From NCBI RefSeq assembly GCF_014898095.1, contig NZ_CP062946.1, positions 3,348,001-3,412,000 of the forward strand: a stretch of DNA of 64,000 nt, given 5' to 3'. Positions 28,365 through 37,869 of the stretch are shown here, piece by piece. Within the stretch, counting starts at the first letter, position 1. The number at the start of each line of letters is the position of its first letter. Under the pieces are notes generated by a model. It saw only the letters and a program-made list of their open reading frames with translations, was not told where the DNA came from and did no database searches. The stretch comes from Thalassotalea sp. LPB0316. GTDB lineage: Bacteria > Pseudomonadota > Gammaproteobacteria > Enterobacterales > Alteromonadaceae. The translations under genes were made by a program, and so were the position numbers.

Positions 28365-29945
28365 ATGAGTTCAACTATTGAACAGCCAATCAATAAAAAT
28401 GGCTGGTTTAACCGTTTTTTATCGACGGTTGAGTTTTTAGGTAACCTACTACCCCACCCTATCACGCTATTTGCGATGTTTTGTTTATTTATCATCGTAT
28501 TTAGTGGTGTTGCAGACTACTTTGGTTTGAGTGCGATCGATCCTCGCCCGATTGGCTCTGCCGGACGAGACCCTGACGGTGTCATTGAAGTGGTCAGTTT
28601 ATTGAGCGCGGAAGGTCTGCAAAAAATATTTTCAGGTTTAGTGACTAACTTCACTGGCTTTGCACCATTAGGCACTGTACTAGTTGCCTTGTTAGGCGTC
28701 AGTGTTGCTGAACACTCGGGGATGCTGTCAGCAGCCTTGAGAGGCATGGTCATGGGCGCATCGGAGCGCTTAGTGACCTTTATGGTGGTATTTGCCGCGA
28801 TTTTATCAAATACCGCATCAGAACTAGGTTATGTTGTGTTAATTCCGCTTGCCGCGATGATTTTTCACAGTTTAGGGCGTCATCCGCTTGCCGGTTTAGC
28901 AGCAGCATTTGCGGGTGTTTCAGGTGGTTATAGCGCTAACTTATTACTCGGCACAATTGACCCGCTATTATCAGGTATCACTGGCGAGGCAGCACAATTA
29001 ATTGATCCTACATACACGGTAAGTCCTGAGGCTAATTGGTATTTTATGATCATCTCAACCTTTTTAATTGCCGGTTTAGGCACCTTTATTACCGAAAAAG
29101 TAGTTGAACCTCGCTTAGGTAAATACAACGAAGATGAAGCCAGCGAGCCGTTAGTTTCCAATATTGAGCACTTAAGTCCACTTGAAGTAAAAGGATTAAA
29201 ATGGGCAGGTGTTAGCTTTTTAGTGTTAGCGGCATTACTTGCTTTAACGATAGTGCCGGCAGACGGCATTTTGCGTCATCCTGAAACTGGTAAAGTTACG
29301 GGCTCTCCTTTCTTAAAGGGAATAGTCGTGATTATCTTTATTGTCTTCGCCATTCCTGGCTTTGTTTACGGTAAGGTGGTCGGCACGATGAAAAATGACG
29401 TTGATGTGATCAACGCTATGAGCAAAAGCATGAGCTCATTGAGTTTATATATCGTCTTGGTGTTCTTTGCTTCGCAATTCGTCGCGTTTTTCAAGTGGAC
29501 TAACCTCGGCACTATCGTCGCCATTAACGGTGCTCAACTACTGCAAACCCTAGGTTTAACTGGGCCGGAAGTCTTTGTCCTATTTATTTTTATGTGTGCT
29601 GTTATTAACCTTAGTTTGGGTTCATCGTCTGCGCAATGGGCGGCAACTGCGCCAATATTCGTGCCGATGTTGATGTTAATTGGCTATGCGCCAGAAACCA
29701 TTCAAGCGGCCTATCGTATTGGTGATTCAGTGACTAACTTGATCACGCCAATGATGAGTTATTTTGGTCTGATATTAGCCGTTGCTAGCAAGTACAAAAA
29801 GAATATGGGTATTGGCACGTTAGTCGCCACCATGTTGCCGTATAGCATCACCTTCTTTGTGGGTTGGGTAGCGCTATTTTACATCTGGGTATTTGCTTTA
29901 GGTATGCCAGTAGGACCAGACTCGCCGCTGTACTACACGCCGTAA
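28365..29945 (+). CDS. AbgT-family transporter
   Basis: 526 residues with about a dozen hydrophobic segments in the inner membrane. Family-typical stretches: GWFNRFLSTVEFLGNLLPHP near the start, GGYSANLLLGTIDPLLSGIT in the middle and GDSVTNLITPMMSYFG near the end. AbgT proteins import p-aminobenzoyl-glutamate or act as proton-driven exporters of sulfonamide-type drugs. No amidohydrolase (abgA/abgB) is next to it, so the substrate is open. A strong terminator follows. Confidence 0.94.
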   Translation: MSSTIEQPINKNGWFNRFLSTVEFLGNLLPHPITLFAMFCLFIIVFSGVADYFGLSAIDPRPIGSAGRDPDGVIEVVSLLSAEGLQKIFSGLVTNFTGFAPLGTVLVALLGVSVAEHSGMLSAALRGMVMGASERLVTFMVVFAAILSNTASELGYVVLIPLAAMIFHSLGRHPLAGLAAAFAGVSGGYSANLLLGTIDPLLSGITGEAAQLIDPTYTVSPEANWYFMIISTFLIAGLGTFITEKVVEPRLGKYNEDEASEPLVSNIEHLSPLEVKGLKWAGVSFLVLAALLALTIVPADGILRHPETGKVTGSPFLKGIVVIIFIVFAIPGFVYGKVVGTMKNDVDVINAMSKSMSSLSLYIVLVFFASQFVAFFKWTNLGTIVAINGAQLLQTLGLTGPEVFVLFIFMCAVINLSLGSSSAQWAATAPIFVPMLMLIGYAPETIQAAYRIGDSVTNLITPMMSYFGLILAVASKYKKNMGIGTLVATMLPYSITFFVGWVALFYIWVFALGMPVGPDSPLYYTP

Positions 29946-29963
29946 TCAGTTTTGTTGATTAAG

Positions 29964-29987
29964 AAAGCCACCGCAAGGTGGCTTTTT
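29964..29987 (+). terminator. Rho-independent terminator
   Basis: AAAGCCACC/GGTGGCTTT stem with a GCAA tetraloop and a T-run, 19 bp after the AbgT-type gene's stop codon. Confidence 0.92.
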
Positions 29988-30079
29988 AGTTGAGACGAAA
30001 TCTGAGCTAAATTTTCTTCACTGACGTACAATCAGGCAATAACAACATAACAACAACTCGATAACCTCTATTTAGCACT

Positions 30080-32128
30080 ATGTCGACACCCAAGAAATCT
30101 ACAGCTTTAGCCACGGTATTCGGACTATGTTTGCTGTCACCGTTGAGTGCAGCGCAAGAAAACAGTATTGAAACGATCACCGTTACGAACACTCGCGATA
30201 TTCAACCATTAAATGAAGTGAGCCGAGCTATTGCCCTGATTTCTCAAAACACCATAGAGCAAAGCCAAGTCGATCATATCCAACAAGTGTTAAATCAAAC
30301 GACTGGTGTCAATATCGATCGAAACTCAGGCCAGGAAATGTTACTGGCGATTCGCTCGCCTGTGCTCAGTGGCGCAGGTGCATGTGGTAGCTTCTTAACG
30401 TTAGAAAATGGCATTGCACTTCGGCCAACCGGCTTTTGCAATGTCAATGAATTATTCGAAAGCCACTATGAATTGGCTGAATCAATTGAAGTGTTAAAAG
30501 GGCCGAGCTCTGCGTTTTACGGCAGTAATGGCTTGCACGGTAGCATCAATATTGTTGCGCCAGCTTCGTTTTCTCGTCAGCCTTTTGTCAAAGCTACGTT
30601 TGGTCAATGGGATTATCAGCAACTGTCTTTTCTTGCGAACAGCGAAAACTTAGCATTGTCTTCTTCGTTAAGTCATAGTGGTGGCTATCGCGATGATTCG
30701 GGCTTTGATCAACAAAAGGTGTCGTTAGCCCATCAATATCAAGCACAGCATTTTGAGCTCACGAGCTTTTTAACGGCAACCAACTTAAATCAAGAAACCG
30801 CCGGCTATATCGTTGGCAAAGATAGTTACAAAGATGAGGAAGTTCGCCGGTCAAACCCAAACCCTGAAGCTTATCGCGACGCCAGTGCAATTCGCATTTC
30901 ACAGCGTTATCAATTTGATCAAAACCTTGTGGTATCACCTTACGCTAGATACTCACAAATGGCGTTTTTGCAACACTTCGTACCAGGTAAACCGGTTGAA
31001 AAAAACCGTCATTATAGCGTTGGATTGCAAAGCCAATATCGGCTAATAGAGAACGAAAACACTCGTGTCGATCTAGGTATTGACGGCGAATTTGCCAGTA
31101 TTTCACTGCTAGAGCAGCAATTTTCACCAACCCAAGGCAGCGCATTTTTACAAGCGACTATCCCCAATGGTAAGCACTATGATTATGAGGTTGACGCGCT
31201 GACATTTGCTGGATTTGGTCAAGTGCAATATCAGCTGTCGAGTCAATGGTTATTGAGCGCAGGCGCACGCCTTGAAACCATTCATTACGATTATCAAAAT
31301 CAAATGAACAGTGGTCGCGTTGACGAAATTGGCAACCCTTGTGGCTTTGGTGGTTGTCGTTTTAATCGCCCAGAAAGTCGCGACGATCGCTTTACCATGT
31401 TCTCACCCAAGCTCGGCGCTATCTATCAAGTAAATGCTAATACCTCAACTTATATTAACCTAAGCCATGGCTTTCGCGCACCACAAACCACCGAGCTCTA
31501 TCGCTTACAACGCGAGCAATCGGTCTCTGATTTATCACCTGAGGAGCTGCTAGCTTTTGACATGGGTTATCGCCAAACACTTGGTAATAGCCAAATAGAG
31601 CTTGAAGCCTATTGGTATGATAAATCGAATGTCATTTTGCGCGACAACGACTTCTTTTACATTAGTGATGGTGAAACCAGCCACCGAGGCATAGAAGCGG
31701 CTTTTAACACGCAATGGTTAACTCATTGGCAATTAAACGGTAATGTTTCTTATAGCCGTCACACCTATGAAAACAACCCCAATTTAAGCCAACAAACGAT
31801 CATCGGTAACGATATTGCTAATGCGCCGCGTTGGTTGTCAAACCTTGGCGTTAGTTATCAAAGCACAAATTATCAAGTGGCAATACAGGGACAATATGTT
31901 GGCGAGTATTACTTAAATCCAGAAAATAGTGCCAGTTACGACGGTCATTTTTTGCTGCATCTGCGCGCGCAATTTGACTTAGCCGATGAGCTGCAAGTAT
32001 TTGTTAACCTGGATAACTTGTTTGATAAATACTACGCCGAGCGCGCCAATTACACGAGTTTTACCCAAGAGCGATATTTCCCCGGCTTACCGAGAAACTT
32101 AAAGCTATCGATGCGCTATAACTTTTAA
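30080..32128 (+). CDS. TonB-dependent outer-membrane receptor
   Basis: 682 residues. Signal peptide ending SPLSAAQ, TonB box-like ETITVTNTRD, plug domain (VLNQTTGVNIDR, AESIEVLKGPSSAFYGSNG) with two cysteines about 21 residues apart (GACGSF and GFCNVN), then a 22-strand barrel region ending in the aromatic terminus LSMRYNF. It imports a siderophore, cobalamin or other large ligand using TonB energy; which one cannot be told. A further Cys pair (NPCGFGGCRF) may close an extracellular loop. Convergent with a LysR gene. Confidence 0.93.
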   Translation: MSTPKKSTALATVFGLCLLSPLSAAQENSIETITVTNTRDIQPLNEVSRAIALISQNTIEQSQVDHIQQVLNQTTGVNIDRNSGQEMLLAIRSPVLSGAGACGSFLTLENGIALRPTGFCNVNELFESHYELAESIEVLKGPSSAFYGSNGLHGSINIVAPASFSRQPFVKATFGQWDYQQLSFLANSENLALSSSLSHSGGYRDDSGFDQQKVSLAHQYQAQHFELTSFLTATNLNQETAGYIVGKDSYKDEEVRRSNPNPEAYRDASAIRISQRYQFDQNLVVSPYARYSQMAFLQHFVPGKPVEKNRHYSVGLQSQYRLIENENTRVDLGIDGEFASISLLEQQFSPTQGSAFLQATIPNGKHYDYEVDALTFAGFGQVQYQLSSQWLLSAGARLETIHYDYQNQMNSGRVDEIGNPCGFGGCRFNRPESRDDRFTMFSPKLGAIYQVNANTSTYINLSHGFRAPQTTELYRLQREQSVSDLSPEELLAFDMGYRQTLGNSQIELEAYWYDKSNVILRDNDFFYISDGETSHRGIEAAFNTQWLTHWQLNGNVSYSRHTYENNPNLSQQTIIGNDIANAPRWLSNLGVSYQSTNYQVAIQGQYVGEYYLNPENSASYDGHFLLHLRAQFDLADELQVFVNLDNLFDKYYAERANYTSFTQERYFPGLPRNLKLSMRYNF

Positions 32129-32156
32129 ACACTGAAAGTATGGGCTGCTATTGAGA

Positions 32157-33089
32157 TCAAAGTGCCAGCGCTTTGTGCATCATTTCTTTGCCCTCGTGTT
32201 CAACATAGTCGAGAAACACCTTAGCAATCGGTGATAGCTGTTGATTTTTCGCCCATGAAAAAGACCAGTTTGATTGTATTGGCAGCCCTTCAACAGTTAA
32301 CACTTCGACCCCGTATATTTCACCAAATGCCAACGTATGGGCTGATAAAATGGACACCCCAAGCCCAGATAATACAGAGTGAATGATCGCTTCATTACTG
32401 GCTATCGTCATTTTGATATTCGGCTGACAGCCTTGTTGCCTGAAAAATGACTCGGTTGAATAGCGCGTGCCCGAGCCTTGTTCGCGAATTAAGAAATCTT
32501 CTTGGCAAAAGCGCTCAAGCGAAACGCTTTGCTCTTGGGTTAATGGGTGCCCTGCTTTTGCTATTGCCACTAAATCATTTGGCATAAATTCGGTGGCTTG
32601 TAAATCGAGGTGCTCTGGCACATAACTAAATACGTAAAAGTCATCAAGTGATTGTTCAAAGCGCTCAATCACGGTTTGCCTATTTGCTACCGTAAACTGA
32701 ATGTCGATACCGGGGTAGCGCTGACAAAAAGGCCCTAAAAGATGCGGAATAAAATATTTAGCGGTCGTCGCACTAGCTATGCGTAAAGTACCTGAACTCA
32801 ACCCCTTTAAATTAGATAACTGCATATCTAAGTTCTCACAGCTTTGTAAAATTTGTTTAGCCGTTTGTGCCGTGACAATCCCCGCATCGGTGAACTTCAA
32901 CTTGCGACCAATTTGTTGGTAAATCGGTAAACCAATCGCTTCAGTGAGCTTTTTAAGTTGCATGGAAATCGTTGGCTGAGTTAAAAACAACTTCTCTGAA
33001 GCGGCTTTAATGCTGCCGGTTTCATAGACTGCAAGTAAGATCTCAAGCTGACGAAAGGTACCAATATGTGCGTGTAATCTCGAAGCCAT
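32157..33089 (-). CDS. LysR regulator, CbbR-like, divergent from bicarbonate permease
   Basis: 310 residues. Winged helix QLEILLAVYETGSIKAASEKL with LTQPTISMQLKKLTEAIGLP, then the effector domain (GTLRIASATTAKYFIPHLLGPF, REQGSGTRYSTESFF). The pattern resembles CbbR/CysB-type regulators of carbon fixation or bicarbonate use. It is divergent from a small membrane protein and an SbtA-like permease; the spacer has repeated ATCTATTTTTATCTA-like tracts. Control of these two genes is a fair inference. Confidence 0.9.
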   Translation of the reverse strand: MASRLHAHIGTFRQLEILLAVYETGSIKAASEKLFLTQPTISMQLKKLTEAIGLPIYQQIGRKLKFTDAGIVTAQTAKQILQSCENLDMQLSNLKGLSSGTLRIASATTAKYFIPHLLGPFCQRYPGIDIQFTVANRQTVIERFEQSLDDFYVFSYVPEHLDLQATEFMPNDLVAIAKAGHPLTQEQSVSLERFCQEDFLIREQGSGTRYSTESFFRQQGCQPNIKMTIASNEAIIHSVLSGLGVSILSAHTLAFGEIYGVEVLTVEGLPIQSNWSFSWAKNQQLSPIAKVFLDYVEHEGKEMMHKALAL

Positions 33090-33194
33090 TATTTAGTTAG
33101 ATTTTTATCTATCCAAAAGTTAATTAATATCTATTTTTATCTAAAACTAGCAAAATGTAAAATGCTCGCCGTTATCTACTACTGCGAGGTTTTT

Positions 33195-33410
33195 ATGAAT
33201 ACTAGAGTTGTTTTCCTGTCACTCATCACCAGTTTAGCCCTAGCGATTTGTTATCTGATTGGCATTAAGATTGGCCACCAAGCATCAGGCTTTGCAGTGC
33301 TCGCTATTCTACTTGCTAGTTATGTTGCCTTTAGCTTCATTAGCTCAACGGTGAGTATGCGTAATCAATCGATAACAAACGCTACAAACCGTTTAGCTAA
33401 GGACAAATAA
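33195..33410 (+). CDS. Small two-segment membrane protein
   Basis: 71 residues with two hydrophobic helices (VVFLSLITSLALAICYLIGI and AVLAILLASYVAFSFI). The start at 33195 is favoured by GCGAGG nine bases upstream; an upstream ATG at 33162 would add an unlikely leader. It ends 3 bp before the SbtA-like gene, so it is probably an accessory subunit or stability factor of that transporter. I do not recognise a family. Confidence 0.7.
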   Translation: MNTRVVFLSLITSLALAICYLIGIKIGHQASGFAVLAILLASYVAFSFISSTVSMRNQSITNATNRLAKDK

Positions 33411-33413
33411 GCC

Positions 33414-34346
33414 ATGATAATTGACGCTGTTATCGCATTTTTTATCTTAGGCATTATTTGTCAATTACTCGGGGCAAAACTCGCCTTTCCTGAAGGGCTG
33501 TATAAAACGTTAAGTATGTTCTTGATGATAGCCATTGGCCTCAAAGGCGGATTAGCATTGCAAGATCACATTGATCCTGCGCTCATTGGGATGTCGCTTG
33601 CAGTCGTCGGTTTTGGTTTATTTTTACCGCTTATTGCCTTTCCCTTACTGAGATATTTTGGCCGGCTTGATAACATCAATGCGGGTGCGATAGCTGCCCA
33701 TTATGGCTCCGTCAGTGTTGCTACTTATGCCGTTGCGGTAGCACTACTTGAAGCCACTAACGTGAGTTATGAAGCGTATTTCCCGCTATTTGTTGTGCTG
33801 TTAGAAATGCCCGCGATTGTTGTTGGACTCATTTTAGCTAAAGGTAGCCTCAAGATAATAAACGCCGCATTTATCAAAAAAGAACTGGTGGCCAACCAAA
33901 GTATTTTATTGATGTTGGGCAGTTTAGTGATCGGTTATTTTGGCGGTGCCAGTGTCGAAAAGATTTCCCCCATGTTTATTGATCTATTCTCAGGCGTGCT
34001 TGCGTTGTTTTTATTGAAAATGGGGTTAATTGCCGGCCACCAATTATCCGCGCTCAAACAAAATAGCTTGTTTCTCGTTAGCTTTGCGATATTAATGCCG
34101 TTAATAGGCGGCTTTTTAGGCACTGGCTTAGCTTTACTTATGTCGCTAAGTGGTGGCGGTATTGCGCTAATGGCGGTACTAGGTGCGAGCTCTTCTTACA
34201 TCGCAGTGCCTGCTGCGATGAAAGAAAGCTTGCCAGAAGCGAATGCAGGTATGTCGATTACCGCATCTTTAGGCGTCACCTTTCCATTTAACGTGTTAAT
34301 TGGTGTGCCCTTTTTTATTACCTTAGGTCAGTATTTAGCTGCCTAG
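33414..34346 (+). CDS. SbtA-like sodium-dependent bicarbonate permease
   Basis: 310 residues, about ten membrane segments. The start LGIICQLLGAKLAFPEGLYK and the later GAIAAHYGSVSVATYAVAV match the SbtA family (cyanobacterial Na+/HCO3- symporter), although this copy is shorter than cyanobacterial ones. In a heterotroph it could feed anaplerotic carboxylases. No SbtB PII-like gene is adjacent. The last 4 bp overlap the convergent hutD-like gene. Confidence 0.88.
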   Translation: MIIDAVIAFFILGIICQLLGAKLAFPEGLYKTLSMFLMIAIGLKGGLALQDHIDPALIGMSLAVVGFGLFLPLIAFPLLRYFGRLDNINAGAIAAHYGSVSVATYAVAVALLEATNVSYEAYFPLFVVLLEMPAIVVGLILAKGSLKIINAAFIKKELVANQSILLMLGSLVIGYFGGASVEKISPMFIDLFSGVLALFLLKMGLIAGHQLSALKQNSLFLVSFAILMPLIGGFLGTGLALLMSLSGGGIALMAVLGASSSYIAVPAAMKESLPEANAGMSITASLGVTFPFNVLIGVPFFITLGQYLAA

Positions 34347-34948
34347 TCTTGTGGCGGGTAAAAGCTAATAACGATTAAGTTTTTACCCGCCACCGCTATC
34401 CCTAGCTCTTCATCACCCTCTTCATATGGGTTGATTTGCACCAAATGACCAACAGGCACATCTTGTTGAAAGTCGCCCAAGTGTAAAGCGAGCTCTCCGT
34501 TATCTAACGCGTAGATAAAGTTCAAGACACTTTCATCTAGTAATAGTGAGTCAAGTTGATGAAACGTAGACACCTGAGGAATATACGCCCCTTGCTTAGT
34601 CATGATATTAAAATCTTTGATTGGCCCATCAACGAGCTGACCACAGGTTTTACTGCCGCCATCAAACGTTGTAAATTCAAGTATCTCGCGTAAATTGTCG
34701 GTATACTCTAGGTCGTGGGTTAAATCTATCCCCTGCCCTTCAATTAACACAAGGTTGCGCCAATAGCCTGAGAAATCTGAAAATTCGCCATCTTCAGTGA
34801 CGCTAGCGATACTTAAGCGCCATTCAAAGCCATTAACATCACCACCTTCGCTAACTGCTAGCTCTAGGGTTTCGCCCTTGCCATTTTTCCAAGGGATTTT
34901 GCGAAATTGATCAGGGCTGATAATTTCAATCGGATTTACGTTACTCAT
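34343..34948 (-). CDS. HutD family protein
   Basis: 201 residues. A bicupin-fold protein with PWKNGKGETLELAVSEGG at the start and FEWRLSIASVTEDGEFSDF, both typical of HutD. HutD is linked to histidine use in Pseudomonas, where it is thought to bind a pathway intermediate, but no hut genes are here, so its role is open. Its end overlaps the SbtA-like gene by 4 bp in convergent orientation. Confidence 0.9.
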   Translation of the reverse strand: MSNVNPIEIISPDQFRKIPWKNGKGETLELAVSEGGDVNGFEWRLSIASVTEDGEFSDFSGYWRNLVLIEGQGIDLTHDLEYTDNLREILEFTTFDGGSKTCGQLVDGPIKDFNIMTKQGAYIPQVSTFHQLDSLLLDESVLNFIYALDNGELALHLGDFQQDVPVGHLVQINPYEEGDEELGIAVAGKNLIVISFYPPQD

Positions 34949-35032
34949 TTTTCGACCACATCTTTTGACGCCAATAATAGTTGGCGCTATTTATACTATA
35001 CTTTGAGCTAAGTCTCGAATACGAATCGCATC

Positions 35033-35833
35033 ATGCTGTTGAAAGTAGGTTTTGTTGTAGTCGCTCTATTGCTTGCCGGTGCCGAAACAATCGCACAGGA
35101 CGAGTTAACTATTTTTACCGAAGCCTTCCCACCTTATAGCTTTCAACAAGGTGATGAAGTTGTCGGTTTAAATATCGACATCATTAAAATGGCCTGCAAA
35201 AATGCCAATATAAACTGTACTTTTCAACTTTACCCTTGGCAACGCTCATACAACTATGCCTTGAAGCATAACAACAGCGGCGTGGTTTCAACTTCTAGAA
35301 CACCCGATAGAGAACAACAATTTAACTGGGTTGGCCCGCTAGTTGACATGCCAACATGCTTTTATAAAGTGGCAATACGCGATGATATTGTCGTTAATCA
35401 TCGTGACGACCTGCTTAACTACACTATCGGCCTAGCACGCAATGATGTCTACGAGCAAATACTAAAAAGTTGGGGGTTTAAGCATGGTAAGAACTACATC
35501 AGTTTTAATGAAAAATATGCCTATATGCAGGCCTTTAAAGCAGGGAAGTTAGATTTGTTTTTAGCTTCTGCTAATACCATTAACAAACACCTCTCGTTAC
35601 TCAACCTTAGTTTTAACGATGTGATACCTATTTTTTTATTGAACGACGACAATCTAGGTGGAAACTATTTAGCGTTAAATAAAAGTGTCCCCCCTCAATT
35701 AACACTTAAGTTACAAGCTGAGGTTGAAAACATCACCCGCTCAACAACATTGGATAAGCTAAAAAATCAGTACATCCCGGAAATAAGCCACGATTATTCG
35801 CCTACTTCAAAAGTAGTGCAAGCCTGCCTTTAA
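35033..35833 (+). CDS. Periplasmic solute-binding protein, family 3 type
   Basis: 266 residues. Signal peptide (LLKVGFVVVALLLAGAETIA), then the two-lobed fold of amino-acid-binding proteins (LTIFTEAFPPYSFQQGDEVV, GLNIDIIKMACKNANI, YPWQRSYNYAL). No ABC permease or ATPase is beside it, so it may be an orphan binding protein or a sensor partner. A relative with the same style sits at 44840. Confidence 0.88.
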   Translation: MLLKVGFVVVALLLAGAETIAQDELTIFTEAFPPYSFQQGDEVVGLNIDIIKMACKNANINCTFQLYPWQRSYNYALKHNNSGVVSTSRTPDREQQFNWVGPLVDMPTCFYKVAIRDDIVVNHRDDLLNYTIGLARNDVYEQILKSWGFKHGKNYISFNEKYAYMQAFKAGKLDLFLASANTINKHLSLLNLSFNDVIPIFLLNDDNLGGNYLALNKSVPPQLTLKLQAEVENITRSTTLDKLKNQYIPEISHDYSPTSKVVQACL

Positions 35834-35871
35834 AGTTAAAGAGTAGGCTGTGATGTTCATTACCTCAGTAT

Positions 35872-36702
35872 TTACTGAGTTACACGCAATAAATTGGTTA
35901 AATGAGATAGTGCGTCTTGGGATGTACTCGCAACCAAATGAGTGAGATAAATTGGTCGCTTAATTTGCACTGAACTATCAATATAACAAAGGCTTCCCTC
36001 TTCCACATAAGGCTGAACAAGTTCAGCAGGTAAATAAGCAAAACCACCTTGCGATAAAATTAATTCTAAGGCAATCGTCGCTGTTGAGGTGCGATGCGAC
36101 GGAAAAACTTTGTGATGAACGGCGTGCTCTTTGGCAAATGTTAAGCCCCAATCAACGTAAATATAATTGTCTGCATTTTCTGAAAATCCGCTGCTACTGC
36201 CCACTAAGCAAATATCAAAGTAACCTATCAAGTTATTTTGAAATTCGTTCTCTTTAATTGGGTCGGTTAGAAAAGCAAAGTCTAAGCTTTTGTCTTCTAA
36301 TTTTCGCTGAATCGCCTCACGCACAGAAATTTCGGTACCAACTGACATACCTTCAAATAAATTGGCAATTTCACACACCCGCTTCGAGACGTACGCATCC
36401 CAAATATTAGGAGTCGCGGCAATATTTAGCTTCGATTTTTGGTTGATCGCTACATCTATCGCAGCCTTAGATTGGCTTACGTGATCAATAATAAGGCCGG
36501 CATAAGGCAATAGCGCCTCACCTGCTGGCGTCAGCGTTAAGTTGTTTTTCTCTCGAATAAACAATGTTGCGCTGTAAAACTCTTCTAATTGTTTAATGCG
36601 CGCACTAACGGCTGCTTGTGTGATATAGAGCTGTTCTGCTGCCTTGCCAAAATGGCGATTTTCAGCAACGGCAATAAAGGTTTTAAATACTTTGATATCC
36701 AT
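35872..36702 (-). CDS. hdfR: HdfR-like LysR regulator
   Basis: 276 residues. MDIKVFKTFIAVAENRHFGK and LYITQAAVSARIKQLEE parallel E. coli HdfR, and the distance to maoP (two genes away, divergent) matches the conserved hdfR-maoP arrangement. HdfR represses the flagellar master operon in E. coli. ATG 36702 is preceded by GAG at 8 nt; an in-frame TTG upstream is less likely. A close paralogue lies at 51171. Regulation of the small secreted protein and maoP from the shared region is likely. Confidence 0.85.
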   Translation of the reverse strand: MDIKVFKTFIAVAENRHFGKAAEQLYITQAAVSARIKQLEEFYSATLFIREKNNLTLTPAGEALLPYAGLIIDHVSQSKAAIDVAINQKSKLNIAATPNIWDAYVSKRVCEIANLFEGMSVGTEISVREAIQRKLEDKSLDFAFLTDPIKENEFQNNLIGYFDICLVGSSSGFSENADNYIYVDWGLTFAKEHAVHHKVFPSHRTSTATIALELILSQGGFAYLPAELVQPYVEEGSLCYIDSSVQIKRPIYLTHLVASTSQDALSHLTNLLRVTQ

Positions 36703-36830
36703 GGCAAAGCTCAATGTTAAGCATCTCTATAATCTAAAGATTATTTGTCTTTGCGACAATAATTATTTGCTTTTCTTTTTAATACTTCAATCATAAATTT
36801 AGGCTCGAAAAACAACCTTTAGGAGCAGGT

Positions 36831-37109
36831 ATGACGCCGTTCAAATTAATTGCTTTAACGCTTTTAATTTCATTCAACATCAATGCAAATGAATACGAAG
36901 TAGAGTCAGATAAAGCTGAGCCATTCATTGTTCAGGGCTATTTTGACTATTGCACCGAGATTCGCCCTGATGATGAAGACGAGCACAACTTCATTTTAAA
37001 CTGTGTCAATTCCCAGTTAAGTGAATCTGGCTACGACACATTTTCAAGCTATCAAGAGCTTATTACGTATATGAATAAGGATGATGAAAATGATGGAAAC
37101 CGCGATTAG
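36831..37109 (+). CDS. Small acidic secreted protein, copy A
   Basis: 92 residues: signal peptide (LIALTLLISFNINA) then a very acidic mature part with two cysteines (FDYCTEIRPDD and FILNCVNSQLSESGY). The segment from the second Cys (NCVNSQL...YDTFSSYQELITYM) aligns with MCINDEL...FDPLSYESALKLI of copy B at 37508. The two cysteines may form a disulfide. An SD (AGGAG) precedes the ATG. The 3' end overlaps the maoP start by about 20 bp in another frame. Unknown family. Confidence 0.75.
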   Translation: MTPFKLIALTLLISFNINANEYEVESDKAEPFIVQGYFDYCTEIRPDDEDEHNFILNCVNSQLSESGYDTFSSYQELITYMNKDDENDGNRD

Positions 37110-37455
37110 ACCTGGCAAGGTCCCTTTCTTTGCAACAGATGTCTTTCCTTACGGCATTTCGCGCAGTAGTTACTTCAACAAACGAGAGTCAGACGAACTG
37201 ATTAAATACGGTCACACATTTCTCTCGCTACAAAACGGCACGATGGAACCAGAAAATGCCGAAGAAGCAGCGTTTGTTGCGGATTTGACATCAAGTGAAC
37301 CAAGCGCGTTATACAGTGTAAAGTTGTGGCAAAAATACCTCGCGGCAGTAAGCAAGCGCGGAACATTCCACGGTTTTTCGATGAGTAGTAGAAACTACAA
37401 TAATTCATTTACTTCAAACATTAGCAACGAAGATATGTTTGAGTTTGCCAGCTAA
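37090..37455 (+). CDS. maoP: MaoP (DUF413) family protein
   Basis: About 121 residues. It matches E. coli MaoP/YifE in order and residues: FPYGISRSSYFNKRESDELI, KYGHTFLSLQNGTMEP, EEAAFVADL, WQKYLAAVSKRGTFHGFS. MaoP acts with the maoS site to shape the Ori macrodomain of the chromosome in E. coli. Several ATGs cluster at 37081-37093; the one at 37090 is best spaced from AAGG at 37077-37080. It is sandwiched between two secreted paralogues, and the whole trio looks like one transcript ending in a terminator at 37836. Confidence 0.88.
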   Translation: MMETAIRPGKVPFFATDVFPYGISRSSYFNKRESDELIKYGHTFLSLQNGTMEPENAEEAAFVADLTSSEPSALYSVKLWQKYLAAVSKRGTFHGFSMSSRNYNNSFTSNISNEDMFEFAS

Positions 37456-37507
37456 CATGTGTGGCAGGTTCAAGGATGAACCCCAGATTATACAGGTGAA
37501 AAAAGAC

Positions 37508-37792
37508 ATGGTTATAAAAAAATTAATGGTATTACTCGCAGCGAGCTTAATTGCCTTGAATACCAACGCAATTGCAGAAGAAATGCCAGTAACAGACAAT
37601 CTACCTGCTGACATTGGTGATATCGTAAAAGTATGCCATCAAGATTCGGTAGAAGATGAAGTTGAAGCAGATTCGCTTAACGATTACTTAGTGATGTGCA
37701 TTAACGATGAACTAGAAGCTAATGAATTTGATCCACTAAGCTACGAGTCTGCACTTAAGCTGATCAAACAACACACGCCGCCAGCAAACTAA
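37508..37792 (+). CDS. Small acidic secreted protein, copy B
   Basis: 94 residues: signal peptide (LMVLLAASLIALNTNAIA), then an acidic mature region with two cysteines (IVKVCHQDSVED and LVMCINDELEANEF). It is a diverged paralogue of copy A at 36831. The start at 37508 has AGGTG 11 bases upstream; longer versions would place maoP's end inside its leader. Unknown function; likely periplasmic. Confidence 0.75.
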   Translation: MVIKKLMVLLAASLIALNTNAIAEEMPVTDNLPADIGDIVKVCHQDSVEDEVEADSLNDYLVMCINDELEANEFDPLSYESALKLIKQHTPPAN

Positions 37793-37835
37793 TTTTTTGT
37801 TAAGCTAAGCGGTTAATAAACTGAGTTGCAAAAAG

Positions 37836-37869
37836 ACCAAGCAAGCCACTGCGCTTACTTGGTTTTTTT
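37836..37869 (+). terminator. Terminator after the maoP cluster
   Basis: ACCAAGCAAG paired with CTTACTTGGT (one mismatch) around an 8-nt loop, followed by seven T. It ends the small-protein/maoP transcript. Confidence 0.88.
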
